Shown: positions 10,067 through 20,139, counted from the first letter of the stretch. The stretch: 64,000 nucleotides of DNA from Tritrichomonas musculus (GCA_039105265.1 JAPFFF010000020.1:1319001-1383000), one strand, 5' to 3'. Notes: generated by a model from the letters alone, not told the origin. Translations and numbers: made by a program.

Positions 10067-10369
10067 TTAGTTAAGTTCAATTGAATCGTTAGCTTCGTCA
10101 AATTGATTTCTTAATGCTGCAACTGAGTTCTGACTTTGTTTGAACTCTTTGATAACATCATGTGATTTCTGTTCTATAGACAGATATCGCTTTAACTCAG
10201 ATCGTAAACATAGTTTGTCAATAAAGTAATCATAATAGGTATTATCTTGAAACTGCTTTGGGGTAAGATCAATTGTCATTATCATTGGATCTCTATAAAC
10301 AGATCTATATCGGGTCTCTTTAACAGTGATATAAGGAATCTTATCAAAGGTATCAATCAATTGTTTCAT
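10067..10369 (-). CDS. Polinton small helical protein (100 aa)
   Basis: A 100-residue protein, MKQLIDTFDKIPY at the start, with a short beta-like segment (RSVYRDPMIMTIDL) and then a long charged helix to the end (KRYLSIEQKSHDVIKEFK). It lies between two other short genes in the same orientation, 22 bp from the next. No function recognised; it could be a small virion or assembly protein. Confidence 0.45.
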   Translation of the reverse strand: MKQLIDTFDKIPYITVKETRYRSVYRDPMIMTIDLTPKQFQDNTYYDYFIDKLCLRSELKRYLSIEQKSHDVIKEFKQSQNSVAALRNQFDEANDSIELN

Positions 10370-10396
10370 ATCTATGGTGGTATTACCAGATCTAAC

Positions 10397-10540
10397 TTAG
10401 AGTGGTCTAACACTAATACCAAACTCATTGGGATATATTTTGCTATCTAGATAGATGATCAATTTGGTCGCACCCTTGATGTTGAACTTATTCATGATTT
10501 CATATGCAAAATTAGTTACAGTAAATGACTTGCTAGACAT
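10397..10540 (-). CDS. very small ORF (47 aa)
   Basis: A 47-residue frame beginning MSSKSFTVTNFAYEIM. It has an in-frame ATG after an A/T-rich leader like those of its neighbours and fills the gap between the polymerase gene and the 100-residue gene on the same strand. No family recognised. It may be a real short gene or part of a larger decayed one. Confidence 0.35.
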   Translation of the reverse strand: MSSKSFTVTNFAYEIMNKFNIKGATKLIIYLDSKIYPNEFGISVRPL

Positions 10541-10572
10541 AATTTGAAGTGGAATAAAAATATTAAATTAAA

Positions 10573-13500
10573 TTAAAATTGAACTCGCCTATAGAATTGT
10601 GGCAATGTAATTTGGTCAAATGTCTTAGTCTTTTTGAAACAATTGGATCCATCAGTAAGGTCAAATGTAATGGATTCACCATTATACATTCTCTCATATA
10701 ATTCTTCGACTGTAATACCCATTCGCTTACACTTATTTAGAACACATTGCTTAGGAACACCCTTCATTCTAATATGATAACCCTCATTACCAGATTCGTC
10801 GACTAATATATCTAGATATGATTTCTTACCAAGGGCTATCAATTTTCGGGAAACAATTCGTCTAATATCGCCAACAGCTCCAGGGAATGAATCAAAGTCA
10901 CAGTGGAATTGTGTCATTTGCTTACCGATCAGGTCTCTACCATATTTAGCCTTATAGATATCAGCTAATTTAGAAACATCAGATTCCTTTAAATGCATGC
11001 TATCAGTATCTTGGTAATAGATATCTATATTATTCTGCTCTGCAGTGCTCATAACTTGATTCATTATATGCTTACTCCATGATAACACAGAGGCTCCGAA
11101 TTGAGGTAGATTAAAGTGATTATTAATGGGCTTGATTTTTTTTATGAAGCATTTGGATGAATCATGAAACACAACCTCTTTGATGAAATTGTAATTTCGA
11201 TAAATGTATGACATAAGCTTATTCTTATTGACAACTTTGATTTCATCTGTCATAGGCTTCAATATAGATTTACCATAAACAGAATTCAATAGTAACTTAA
11301 TGGATTTCTCTAAGGGATTATGCTCAGTCTTATATTTCAATCTTAAATCAAACAATGTCTTAATGAATTCATTAATCTTATTATTAAACCCATCATTGTA
11401 ATAGTATCCTCGGATAAGCTCATACTCAATGTCGTAGAATTCCATTAAGTCTATTAAAGTAATCTTATCAATGTAATAATGATTGACAGTATCATTGCAG
11501 AATATTTTTGAACCTTTATTATTATGCTTGAATATCTGACCGAACTTATAAGGATTATTAGACTTACATTCTAACTTAGTAATATTAATTTCAGCAAAGA
11601 ATGTATCATAAGACATTAACTGATCATGTGTACAATCATTTGGAACTATTTTAGGTGCTCCCTTAGGGATACCATCCATAATATACATAGCTGATGGATA
11701 TAAGCTGACTGCATCGAAATCTTGAATTCTGTCAACTATATATTGCTTATCATTATTAGCTGTCATTGTGCGACCTCCACTGACACATCTTTGGATGAAA
11801 TTCTGAGGCTTGCCAGATAATTGATAACATCCCTCAAAACAACCGTATATTCTAGCGAAATCATAACCGACAGCACTAATTGATATAAATTGGTGGATAC
11901 CTACCCAAGTCTTACCTGTATTCTTGAACACTTCGGCTAAATCATTATTGAACTTATTCATGCCATCCATTAAGGTAATACAGTCCTTCATACAATAATA
12001 ATAAGCATATCTCATTATATCTATTGTATCATTAGATTCATTATAGGCTTTAGCGAACTTAGCATTATTAAGCAACTGTCGGCGATCTATTTCTAATTCA
12101 TCTGAGGATTTCTTATCGGCATTCTCTATAACATATTGATCATAGAATTCATTAAATGGAATCCATTGGCGCTTCATATTAGATTCAGTATAGATCTTAT
12201 AAGCAATGATTTCTTTATGAACCTTCAATTGGAACATATCCGAGAAATCTCTTAATGGAGCCGGAATAAGGGAATAACTATTTCTGAATGTCAGATGCTT
12301 AACTCGCTTAGTGACCATATTACCTGTCTTTGAATTAAGGACTCTATCATACTTATCCATAACTACCTGTAATAAGGTACCACTGCGCTGTGTCAACTGA
12401 GTCTCCCATCCATCTTCATTAATAAAGAAACAAGCATCATATTTCAGATTGTGGAAATAGGTCAATGAATTCGACTTGAGTGAATTAAGGAAATTGGATG
12501 TAATATCAGATCCTTTAAATGAAACTGCATGCTTATCATCACATAAACATAATAAATATGGCTTATGAGGGGAAACAGTAACATCTGTCTCATAATCCGC
12601 ATAATATATATGTGACCATTCAGTGATTTTCTTTAGGGTAGCAGACTCAGGCTTACAACATAGATTAGGATCATAGCTAAGATCAGTGTAATCATTAAGG
12701 TGATTATCAAACTCACATGTACCTAGTATTTCTTGCTCACACTGATTGATTTCTCTAAAATAATTATTCTCAAACATTGCGAACATTACAGTCAAGAATG
12801 GCGTACCCTCGGATTTATCTCCGCGATTATTCTTTATCAACATTCGCTCAGCAATGGGAACATCTGAATATTTCTTATCAAGCTTAGCTTTATGCTCAAT
12901 ATAATACTTAGTAATTGGTAATTTCTCATTATGATCTATCATATAGTGATCTTTGTATAATAACAATTGGATTTTTCTATCAGCGATGACTTTGCTATTC
13001 TTACGAGTATCGATCGAATCTCGGCGTCTTGATCTGGAATCCCTGGTCTCGTCAACTCTATATATTACAAAATGACATTTCATCTCAATCGCAATCTCTA
13101 ATATTTTCTTATTAGGAATCGATCTGGTCAACATCATAGTGCGCAATTTATGGATTTCTTCATCATTGAATACACCTGATTGAATGCATGCGTATACAAA
13201 ACAATTGTCTCTGTAATTATTCTTATCAATGCTATTATAAATCTGATATCGGGTCAAATCTAATGAGTCCAACAAATTGATATAAGCAAAGAATGCACCA
13301 TCTGGAGCATCTCTAAAATCATCAAGTGATTCTAATACAATATCTTGACCATCAACTCTCTCTACAAACTCTGACTTACCTGTGGACTTATTTTTTCTCA
13401 TACTAATGAATTTGACTTCGAATCTAACTGGTATGTAATCTAAACCAATTAAACCTGGATCGGAATCAGAACTGTATTCTTCGATTGTGATCTCGCCAAG

Positions 13501-14184
13501 AATGCATTTGATCATGTCTTCGAGATCTGACTCCTTATTTAGATGAAATAGCTTATATTCACCATTCAAATCATAACCATACACTAATGGCCGCCATTTG
13601 TCGGATTTCATTTGTCGAATATGTCTCAATACCTTAGTGAATGCATATTGGATTTCACTATCATCATTAATATCAACTGTAAATGATTCGTGATTATTAG
13701 CGGCTATCATCATTCGCTTAACCTCATTCTGAAACTTACCTTTATCTGTAACATTGTCTTCATATTGGCGGCGCTCCTCTGACTTGGAGGTAGTATAACC
13801 GGTATCCATATTCATCAGCGATTCAATGTATAACTTAGTCTCACTTGGAGGTGGAGTAGAATATATTTCACTCATATTCATCAATGATCGCTCAAATAAT
13901 GAACTGTCTTTAATAGATTGCTTATATTGCTCTCGATCTCTGCGCTTATTTTTCAATGATTCTTTATCAGCTGACAATCGCTTAAACAATTTATCATCAC
14001 TGGATTTCTGATTATATTTCTTAACATAGTCTTTGACCTTAACACCTCGGTAATTAATACCTAAATCTTTGATAGATTGATTTAATATTGGCTTTAATTT
14101 TCGAATCGTAAGTGATCTATATTTCTTAAATCCGGGTAAAGATAAAATCTCGGACTTGGATAATCTACTTAGCAACTTGGACAT
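10573..14184 (-). CDS. polB: protein-primed-type family B DNA polymerase (copy 1, 1203 aa)
   Basis: Replicative DNA polymerase of the Polinton. The 3'-5' exonuclease domain shows Exo I (YADYETD, about residue 528), Exo II (YFHNLKYDACFF, about 578) and Exo III (YYYCMKDC, about 728). The polymerase domain shows motif A (DAVSLYPSAM, about 823), motif B (KLLLNSVYGKS, about 966) and motif C (YYQDTDSMHL, about 1058). The first 500 residues form a long N-terminal region, as in other Polinton polymerases, possibly including the primer-protein part. The ATG at 14184 is preceded by the TTTTTACATAA motif. It differs clearly from the second polymerase at 14930-19393. Confidence 0.92.
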   Translation of the reverse strand: MSKLLSRLSKSEILSLPGFKKYRSLTIRKLKPILNQSIKDLGINYRGVKVKDYVKKYNQKSSDDKLFKRLSADKESLKNKRRDREQYKQSIKDSSLFERSLMNMSEIYSTPPPSETKLYIESLMNMDTGYTTSKSEERRQYEDNVTDKGKFQNEVKRMMIAANNHESFTVDINDDSEIQYAFTKVLRHIRQMKSDKWRPLVYGYDLNGEYKLFHLNKESDLEDMIKCILGEITIEEYSSDSDPGLIGLDYIPVRFEVKFISMRKNKSTGKSEFVERVDGQDIVLESLDDFRDAPDGAFFAYINLLDSLDLTRYQIYNSIDKNNYRDNCFVYACIQSGVFNDEEIHKLRTMMLTRSIPNKKILEIAIEMKCHFVIYRVDETRDSRSRRRDSIDTRKNSKVIADRKIQLLLYKDHYMIDHNEKLPITKYYIEHKAKLDKKYSDVPIAERMLIKNNRGDKSEGTPFLTVMFAMFENNYFREINQCEQEILGTCEFDNHLNDYTDLSYDPNLCCKPESATLKKITEWSHIYYADYETDVTVSPHKPYLLCLCDDKHAVSFKGSDITSNFLNSLKSNSLTYFHNLKYDACFFINEDGWETQLTQRSGTLLQVVMDKYDRVLNSKTGNMVTKRVKHLTFRNSYSLIPAPLRDFSDMFQLKVHKEIIAYKIYTESNMKRQWIPFNEFYDQYVIENADKKSSDELEIDRRQLLNNAKFAKAYNESNDTIDIMRYAYYYCMKDCITLMDGMNKFNNDLAEVFKNTGKTWVGIHQFISISAVGYDFARIYGCFEGCYQLSGKPQNFIQRCVSGGRTMTANNDKQYIVDRIQDFDAVSLYPSAMYIMDGIPKGAPKIVPNDCTHDQLMSYDTFFAEINITKLECKSNNPYKFGQIFKHNNKGSKIFCNDTVNHYYIDKITLIDLMEFYDIEYELIRGYYYNDGFNNKINEFIKTLFDLRLKYKTEHNPLEKSIKLLLNSVYGKSILKPMTDEIKVVNKNKLMSYIYRNYNFIKEVVFHDSSKCFIKKIKPINNHFNLPQFGASVLSWSKHIMNQVMSTAEQNNIDIYYQDTDSMHLKESDVSKLADIYKAKYGRDLIGKQMTQFHCDFDSFPGAVGDIRRIVSRKLIALGKKSYLDILVDESGNEGYHIRMKGVPKQCVLNKCKRMGITVEELYERMYNGESITFDLTDGSNCFKKTKTFDQITLPQFYRRVQF

Positions 14185-14200
14185 TTATGTAAAAATAAAA
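14182..14200 (-). promoter_or_regulatory. start-proximal promoter-like motif of polB
   Basis: On the minus strand the string TTTTTACATAA directly abuts the ATG, preceded by an A/T run. The same string precedes the ATG of the 62-residue gene. Trichomonad genes are known to use initiator-type promoters very close to the start codon, so this may be the element's own initiator. Function is inferred from repetition and position. Confidence 0.4.
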
Positions 14201-14386
14201 ATAATTATTTTAGCTTGACAATAATTGTTTAGTTATATATTTTTGTCATCAAGAACAACTGAATCATCTGAATTAATGTAAAATGGATTGCTAACATTAT
14301 GAGTAAACATAGTTCTATATCTCGGTAACTCATTTAAATCAAAAATAAATATCTGAAAACATTGGGATACAAAAATAATCATTCAT

Positions 14387-14689
14387 TTATGCGCTAGCTC
14401 TATTAGCTAACAAAGCCCTTACTACTGAGGTGATGATATATACCTTACAGCGTGGATCATCTAAATCTGACTCATCGAAATCATATTTTCTCTGCAAATA
14501 ATCTTCATCAATCTCACAATCCCAATACTCATCATCTTGGCTGACATAGTCGTAGACTAGATCGTAGATATCAACAATTTCACCAATCCAGTCACTATGA
14601 GCTAGCACATATTTGCTAACACATTGGACATATTCATCGAATCCATCGAAATCATCTTCAAATTGGGGGTAAAGAATTTCTGTAGACAT
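14387..14689 (-). CDS. acidic Polinton protein (100 aa)
   Basis: A 100-residue, very acidic protein (many D, E, Y), starting MSTEILYPQFEDDFDGFDEY. Strong negative charge and small size are like DNA-mimic or replication-accessory proteins, but nothing identifies it. It lies upstream of polymerase copy 1 on the same strand. The 200-bp gap 14185-14386 may hold another short minus-strand frame (about 25 residues ending VVLDDKNI) that I cannot support as a gene. Confidence 0.45.
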   Translation of the reverse strand: MSTEILYPQFEDDFDGFDEYVQCVSKYVLAHSDWIGEIVDIYDLVYDYVSQDDEYWDCEIDEDYLQRKYDFDESDLDDPRCKVYIITSVVRALLANRASA

Positions 14690-14929
14690 ATTATATTTAT
14701 GAATGGGAAATAAAAAATTAAATTAAAAATAGTTTGGGCTAATTTAGGTGGAAACCTCTGAGGTGGTCCTGAACATAGGATAAATGGGTGTTAACAGCTA
14801 GTTAGCGAGTTTGTTCCCAAGTAGTGGGCTCTGGGAGCTAGCTGGGACATGTCGGTGGTTGTTGAGAGCATGTTGGGACATAGTTAAGGGTGTGTGGAGC
14901 TGTTTACAGCGGAACACCCCTTAACATTA
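14690..14929. other. GC-rich non-coding stretch, possible junction of two Polinton segments
   Basis: No gene. From about 14745 the sequence becomes G+C-rich and contains loosely repeated strings (CTGGGACATG, TTGGGACATAG). It separates the gene block carrying polymerase copy 1 from polymerase copy 2. It could be a terminal region of one element or a recombination joint. Confidence 0.4.
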
Positions 14930-17900
14930 CTACTCACCTGCAATTGCAAAGTAAGCACTATCTGTATCACCCTCTATAAAGTGAATGCGTTCTAGATCAA
15001 CACATTTAAAAAGGAAATCGTAAATGAATGTTAGATACCAGAACTTAGCATTATCAAGTGTGAAGAATGATTCTTGAATACATGTTTTGCATCTAAAGTT
15101 CTTAGGTTGCAATTGGATTAGATATGAGTCTCTAGATAATGGTAATCCATTCATGTATGTGTCACTGATGGTTGCTTGGTATGCTTTGTCACGATCAACT
15201 ATCTTAATCTTATTGTAATGCTCTGTATTGAGACCATCATATCCATAAGATCCATTCATACTAATTTTATAGAACTTCTCGTTTGCGGAGCAAAGTCCAC
15301 TCTGTGGATTACCAGATTTGTCTCCATTTAGGATGGCAACACGCTCATTCATGAATTCATTGACAAATGCATTGAAACCTCTATGACAATCATATAACGT
15401 TACATTCTTGATATCAACAACCTTCAAACCATGATCTATGAGAAACCATAAATAGTAGCATCCAAAGATCTTATATTTACCCATTGTGTCGAGAGTCATT
15501 GTAAGCTTAACATCTGATTTGTCCACTGTATGAATACCATTATCTTTACCATATTTGTACATGTATGATCCAATTGTGTCAGAATCATTATTAATTTCAA
15601 AGTTTCGAAACACTGGAGGGAAGTTAATGAATGTATTAATAAGCTCTTTGGGGCATTCTAGTTTAACAGTTGCATGGAAAATGAATTGAGGATTCTCTTT
15701 AAATCTTCGTTGGGAATTGATTATATTCATACATTTACGTTGGATTTCAGGTATCAATACACCATTAGAATCATAGCAATCAAATGAATTTAGCATTGAG
15801 CCAGGCATGTACATGATACCTCCATGATATTTGTTGAAGGGATGTTGATTTCCAGAGAATGCTGATGGATACAATGAATTGAAATCAATTCCAATCACAT
15901 GTGAAACTTTATTTGATGTATCCCTTGAAATGACCTTGTTAGCATTCAAATCGTAATGGAATCTATTGATATTGGTTTCACCTCTAATGTTGACTCGATG
16001 CATCACATTTGAAAGACCACCAGTGATACCTTCTCTTAAACGTTTATATTCAGCTTCATCTGTGATGGTCATTGCAAAGTGATTTAGTCTGCAGAACTTC
16101 TTAAGCTGGATTCTCAAACGAGTAACCTTATCATCATATTTTGAACGCAATTTGTTGCATATTTCACATGCAAGTTTACAATTTGAAAGCTCATGTCCAA
16201 TCTCATTATTAATTCTATCCAAAGTTGGTTTATTAGTCCATGAGAAGTGTTCACCACAGAGGTGACATTTACCTTGAATTGGATCATTGTACATCTTCAT
16301 GAAAGCATCAAAGTCATCTTCTGTGACACATTTAGAAACATCTCTTAAAGGTTTAGCATTTCCCTTAGGGAACTTTGCTTCGCAAATTAATTTCTCACCT
16401 CCGGTGTTGCGAAACATAGCACGTTGTTTAGCATTCCATTTCTCATCTTGCATGACATATCCCCTAACTTTGTATTCCCACCATTTTTGGGTAGTTTTGA
16501 ATGTATTTGATTCATTAACAATTCCATAGTTACATTTTGGATCAAAGTCTTTATAATTCATTGCATATTTTTCTTCTGAAGCATTACGTGACAAAGAAAG
16601 GTTTGATAACATATCTACTCCATACTTAGCATTTATTTCAATGAGACTATCAATAGGTTTGATCATCATCTCAACATCATTATCATTATATGCTAATAGA
16701 TAATCCCAACGAGTCTTGAAACGTTTGGAATCTTCAACATAAGCATCATACTCTTCTTTCGTTAATGGATTCTTTTGATTGAGATAGCTATAGAAATCTT
16801 CGTACGTAAATGGTTCAGACTTACTTAGGATTTCATTATAATTCTCACTATTGATTGCTTCATAAGGGAATATACCTTTTACTGAATTCTTCTGACCTCC
16901 AAAATCTTTACCAAATTCTTTGAGAGTACCACCACTTACATATGCTTGAGCATCAATGAAACGTAATCCAATCAAACCTTTATTTAAACCTCCACTTTTG
17001 TGAATAATGAATTGTTTCATTGCTGACGTGGTACCAATTAATGAACTGTTATCAACACTCCATTCTATATTTTCAAATCTATAGTTAAGGTATTCTTTAA
17101 AGAGATTGCTATCGAATTTTGCTGAATTAAATCCCAAAACTGGTACATTAAATAGATTTCGATCTAACTTCAAAAGCTTCTCTTCTGAATCAATTCCAGT
17201 CATATCTCTCAATGCTTTAACCTTATCATTAACAATATCAACAGACTTCTCAAACATGAACTTGATCCATTTAGGAATGAACTTCTCATCTCTAACATCG
17301 AAATGCTTTGTTAACAAACCTTTTGAAGATTTGATGCAACAACTCACTGACAATGGAATCAAACGACTATTGACTATAGTTGATTTACGACTTTTATTCT
17401 CATTTTTCTTTTTCATGCTTCGCAACACCAAAGGTGAATCTTCAGATGGAACAGGTTGCTCCATGGTTTCGAAATCATATGTTATATAATACTTCTGAGG
17501 TTGCCATTTAAGATCATGTGCTAAGCAATATTCATAAACTGGATTATTAAGAATATGTGGACAATAAGGTTCACTTACCTTCTCTGGAATGTAATTCTTA
17601 TGGAACTTTCCATCACAATGTGCTTCATGAATTGACATTCTTTTTGGATTCTTTCCATGGACAACATAAGATCTACATTTAGGACATATCCATATATTCG
17701 TTAACCTCTCAACATCTGTGATATACATTATGTGAATCACTCTACCTTGACTGAAAAGTAATGCACTAAAGGTATTCTCAAATTTCTCATCAAACCATTG
17801 CTCTTGGATATCATAACACTTAGAATCTTCATCATAATCATAGATGTTAACGTTAATACAATGCTTTTTAGCAGACTCTTTCATCTCTTCCATTGACATA

Positions 17901-19393
17901 CCTTTGAATGATTTGATTAATGATTGTGCTTCTTTAGTAGGTCTCTTAATATATTCTATACCATAATCTTTGCATAACAGTTTACGAGCTGCTTGCGTAC
18001 GATTCACAATATTATATTTCTTTGTATCTTTCAACTTTTGATCTAAGCATATTGCTAAGAATCTATACCAACATAATCCATCATCTTCATTGTCAACTAT
18101 CAGCAATCTTGATTTAATAAATTCTTCTGGAAGTTTATCTACCTTACCTGAAACTTTAACTATTCTGTGAACTGTGAATGCTACATTTGAAACATAAATG
18201 AGTTTAATATTAGATGCTCCATAAGTGGTATGCTTATAGAGATTCGTTTCAATATAGTACTTAACTTTATCCAAATCTGCTATTAATTGAATCATGATTG
18301 GAATGGTATCAGCAAACTTATGACTAGTTACTGTAACAGGTCTTGGCTCATATTTGAATTCGGGATCTGATTCCGGAGAAATATTCTTATCTGGAATTTC
18401 GAAAATACCTCCAATCTCAAATGTTAACTTAAATGGTTTGTATTCATTTTCATACACAACATTCTCAAGAAATCTGAATATATCTTCAAGCTTATGAATC
18501 TTATTAAGATAATACACTACAATTGGATCTTTATCTTTTTCTATGATCTTCTCAATTATTTCAGAATCATTTGGATACTTACGTCTAGTTTCTTCCAATA
18601 CTGCTAATGCTTTCTGTTCATCATGTGGTTGGTTAACCATAAGATTCTCAGTATCAATGTTTTCATATTCATGACCATGATCTTTAAAATATTCTAGCAA
18701 TTCTTGATTCTCTATCTCGAACAATATTTGAGAATAAGGTTTCCAATCTGATGGTATTGGATTAAGTTTAGGAAGTGGCTTACGTAAATCATCAAACATT
18801 CTTTTATAATTCTCTTTTACTATAATTGCTTGACGCTCATTCTTGCAATCATTTTCAAACTTATCTTGAACATTAATTCTCATCAATTCATCTAATGGAT
18901 CTTTGACTTTGAATTCATCACGATTAAATTTCTTGAAATATTCATCATCTTCTCTTTTAATCTTTTCATTTTTACGGTCTTTTTCATACTTATCTTTAGC
19001 ATTCTTTCTCTTAAATTCATCTAACGGATCTTTGATTATAAATCTTTTACGATCAAATTTCTTGAAATACTCATCATCTTCTTTCTTAGCATTATATCCC
19101 TTAGCAAACCAATACATATGATTATATGAATCATCTCCATCATAATCCATTTCAATAAGTTTATCAATAATGATATCAGTGAGATTTGAATTAACTGCAT
19201 TCTTAACTCTTTCATATTCTGGACTAGATTGCTTGATTTTCTTATCTCTAGCAATTCCAAATCTATCTTTAACTGAATTCACAATATCATCAATTTCATT
19301 TTCATTCACATTAAGTAATAATGCTAATTGTTTCAAATCACGAAATGTAACTTCTTTTGCATCAAATGCGACATCATCTGCTAGCTTCATCAT
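14930..19393 (-). CDS. polB: family B DNA polymerase (copy 2) with HNH-type insertion
   Basis: A second, very different Polinton polymerase; the frame is open from 19429 but the first ATG is at 19393. An N-terminal region contains DDGLCWYRFLAICLD (about residue 447), a motif common in long Polinton polymerases, and a zinc-knuckle-like CPKC...H...C (about 575-600). Exo I is YDFETM (about 651), Exo II FNSAKFDSNLF (about 768), Exo III YLLAYNDNDVEMM (about 916). An HNH/zinc module lies at about 1051-1095 (CHLCG, LDRINNEIGH, CEICN). Motif A is IDFNSLYPSAF (about 1185), motif B MNGSYGYDG (about 1393), motif C EGDTDSAYF (about 1490). Numbering counts from 19429. Confidence 0.88.
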   Translation of the reverse strand: MMKLADDVAFDAKEVTFRDLKQLALLLNVNENEIDDIVNSVKDRFGIARDKKIKQSSPEYERVKNAVNSNLTDIIIDKLIEMDYDGDDSYNHMYWFAKGYNAKKEDDEYFKKFDRKRFIIKDPLDEFKRKNAKDKYEKDRKNEKIKREDDEYFKKFNRDEFKVKDPLDELMRINVQDKFENDCKNERQAIIVKENYKRMFDDLRKPLPKLNPIPSDWKPYSQILFEIENQELLEYFKDHGHEYENIDTENLMVNQPHDEQKALAVLEETRRKYPNDSEIIEKIIEKDKDPIVVYYLNKIHKLEDIFRFLENVVYENEYKPFKLTFEIGGIFEIPDKNISPESDPEFKYEPRPVTVTSHKFADTIPIMIQLIADLDKVKYYIETNLYKHTTYGASNIKLIYVSNVAFTVHRIVKVSGKVDKLPEEFIKSRLLIVDNEDDGLCWYRFLAICLDQKLKDTKKYNIVNRTQAARKLLCKDYGIEYIKRPTKEAQSLIKSFKGMSMEEMKESAKKHCINVNIYDYDEDSKCYDIQEQWFDEKFENTFSALLFSQGRVIHIMYITDVERLTNIWICPKCRSYVVHGKNPKRMSIHEAHCDGKFHKNYIPEKVSEPYCPHILNNPVYEYCLAHDLKWQPQKYYITYDFETMEQPVPSEDSPLVLRSMKKKNENKSRKSTIVNSRLIPLSVSCCIKSSKGLLTKHFDVRDEKFIPKWIKFMFEKSVDIVNDKVKALRDMTGIDSEEKLLKLDRNLFNVPVLGFNSAKFDSNLFKEYLNYRFENIEWSVDNSSLIGTTSAMKQFIIHKSGGLNKGLIGLRFIDAQAYVSGGTLKEFGKDFGGQKNSVKGIFPYEAINSENYNEILSKSEPFTYEDFYSYLNQKNPLTKEEYDAYVEDSKRFKTRWDYLLAYNDNDVEMMIKPIDSLIEINAKYGVDMLSNLSLSRNASEEKYAMNYKDFDPKCNYGIVNESNTFKTTQKWWEYKVRGYVMQDEKWNAKQRAMFRNTGGEKLICEAKFPKGNAKPLRDVSKCVTEDDFDAFMKMYNDPIQGKCHLCGEHFSWTNKPTLDRINNEIGHELSNCKLACEICNKLRSKYDDKVTRLRIQLKKFCRLNHFAMTITDEAEYKRLREGITGGLSNVMHRVNIRGETNINRFHYDLNANKVISRDTSNKVSHVIGIDFNSLYPSAFSGNQHPFNKYHGGIMYMPGSMLNSFDCYDSNGVLIPEIQRKCMNIINSQRRFKENPQFIFHATVKLECPKELINTFINFPPVFRNFEINNDSDTIGSYMYKYGKDNGIHTVDKSDVKLTMTLDTMGKYKIFGCYYLWFLIDHGLKVVDIKNVTLYDCHRGFNAFVNEFMNERVAILNGDKSGNPQSGLCSANEKFYKISMNGSYGYDGLNTEHYNKIKIVDRDKAYQATISDTYMNGLPLSRDSYLIQLQPKNFRCKTCIQESFFTLDNAKFWYLTFIYDFLFKCVDLERIHFIEGDTDSAYFAIAGE

Positions 19394-19665
19394 TCTTTGA
19401 CCTTCAATTAAAAAATTATTTGATAACAAATTTTTCGATAACTTTTCATTTTTGAAACCTTAATCAAAATCATTTACGAATAAATTGAGATCATAAATGG
19501 GGGCTTAAATCATTCGGTATCAATGAAATAGAGTTTGCCACCAAAATCGTGGAAATCAAAATGGGTCCAAATTTGAAAACTGTGTTTTGAGCATACTTTG
19601 ATCATTGACCCATGGAGGGTAGTACACGAACCCCCATTTCACCAGGTCTGACCCCATGAAAACCC
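19394..19665. other. non-coding end region of Polinton
   Basis: No gene seen. The first part is A/T-rich (upstream of polymerase copy 2); from about 19600 it becomes C/G-rich with runs of C, unlike host DNA. It leads into the inverted repeat at the border. Confidence 0.4.
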
Positions 19666-19736
19666 AGGATTTGAGTGGGTCTGGGGCGATTTTGTATATC
19701 ACCCGACTCTCCCCCACCCAGACCCACTCAAATCCT
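19666..19736. repeat. perfect 20-bp inverted repeat at Polinton/host border
   Basis: AGGATTTGAGTGGGTCTGGG (19666-19685) is the exact reverse complement of 19717-19736, with a 31-base loop. The right arm ends inside the first bases (ATCCTG) of sequence shared with the host ankyrin 3' flank at 21092. It could be a terminal hairpin of the element or a structure formed on insertion. Confidence 0.7.
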
Positions 19737-20135
19737 GTTCCTGAATAAAAAGGCTCAATAATATCATAAAAATACTATTATATTAAAAACTAAAATATAA
19801 TTTTGATTGTAATGTAGTAATTAATTTTATGAATCATTAAGACTTTAATTTATTGTCTTAGGGTTTTGCTTTGAATGGTCCTTTAGATAAAAGATCAACA
19901 ATTTCTCGATGATTTTCTTTTCTTGCATAGTCAATGGCCGTTTTGTAAAAAAAAATATTTCCAAATTCCATAAATCATTCAATTTTTCAACATAATGAAA
20001 AAAGTTAGATTTGAATATAATGAAAAAAGTTAGATTTGAATATCATGAATGTTTTGATTTAAAATGTTTTTCTTGTTGATTTCAATGCCTTCTTGTCTTA
20101 GTAATAGTTCAACAATTTCTTTATTGAAGAACGAA
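19733..20135 (-). pseudogene. duplicated 3' end of the ankyrin gene
   Basis: This stretch is a close copy of about 21092-21480: it begins with the same 3' flank (ATCCTGTTCCTGAATAAAAA) and continues into an ankyrin-type segment on the minus strand that includes the repeated 'atgaatgttttgatttaaaatg' core. One 24-bp piece (gaaaaaagttagatttgaat) is doubled locally. It has no long open frame. It ends about 20130 where a different, PAS-like fragment starts, so it is a partial segmental duplicate of the neighbouring host gene. Confidence 0.65.
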
Positions 20136-20139
20136 TCAT

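Larger units (their letters stand above)
1..19736. mobile_element. Polinton/Maverick DNA (left end outside window)
   Basis: Two protein-primed-type family B DNA polymerases, a penton-like protein and long fibre-like virion proteins mark this as Polinton (Maverick) DNA, a family known to be abundant in trichomonads. G+C is visibly higher than in the flanking host DNA. Most genes are long open frames, so the copy looks young and largely whole over this stretch, with perhaps two to four breaks. Integrase, ATPase, protease and major capsid genes are not seen and may lie left of the window. The right limit is set where sequence shared with the host ankyrin 3' flank begins (about 19733-19736). Two different polymerases suggest either a composite of two Polintons or an unusual lineage. 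Confidence 0.85.
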
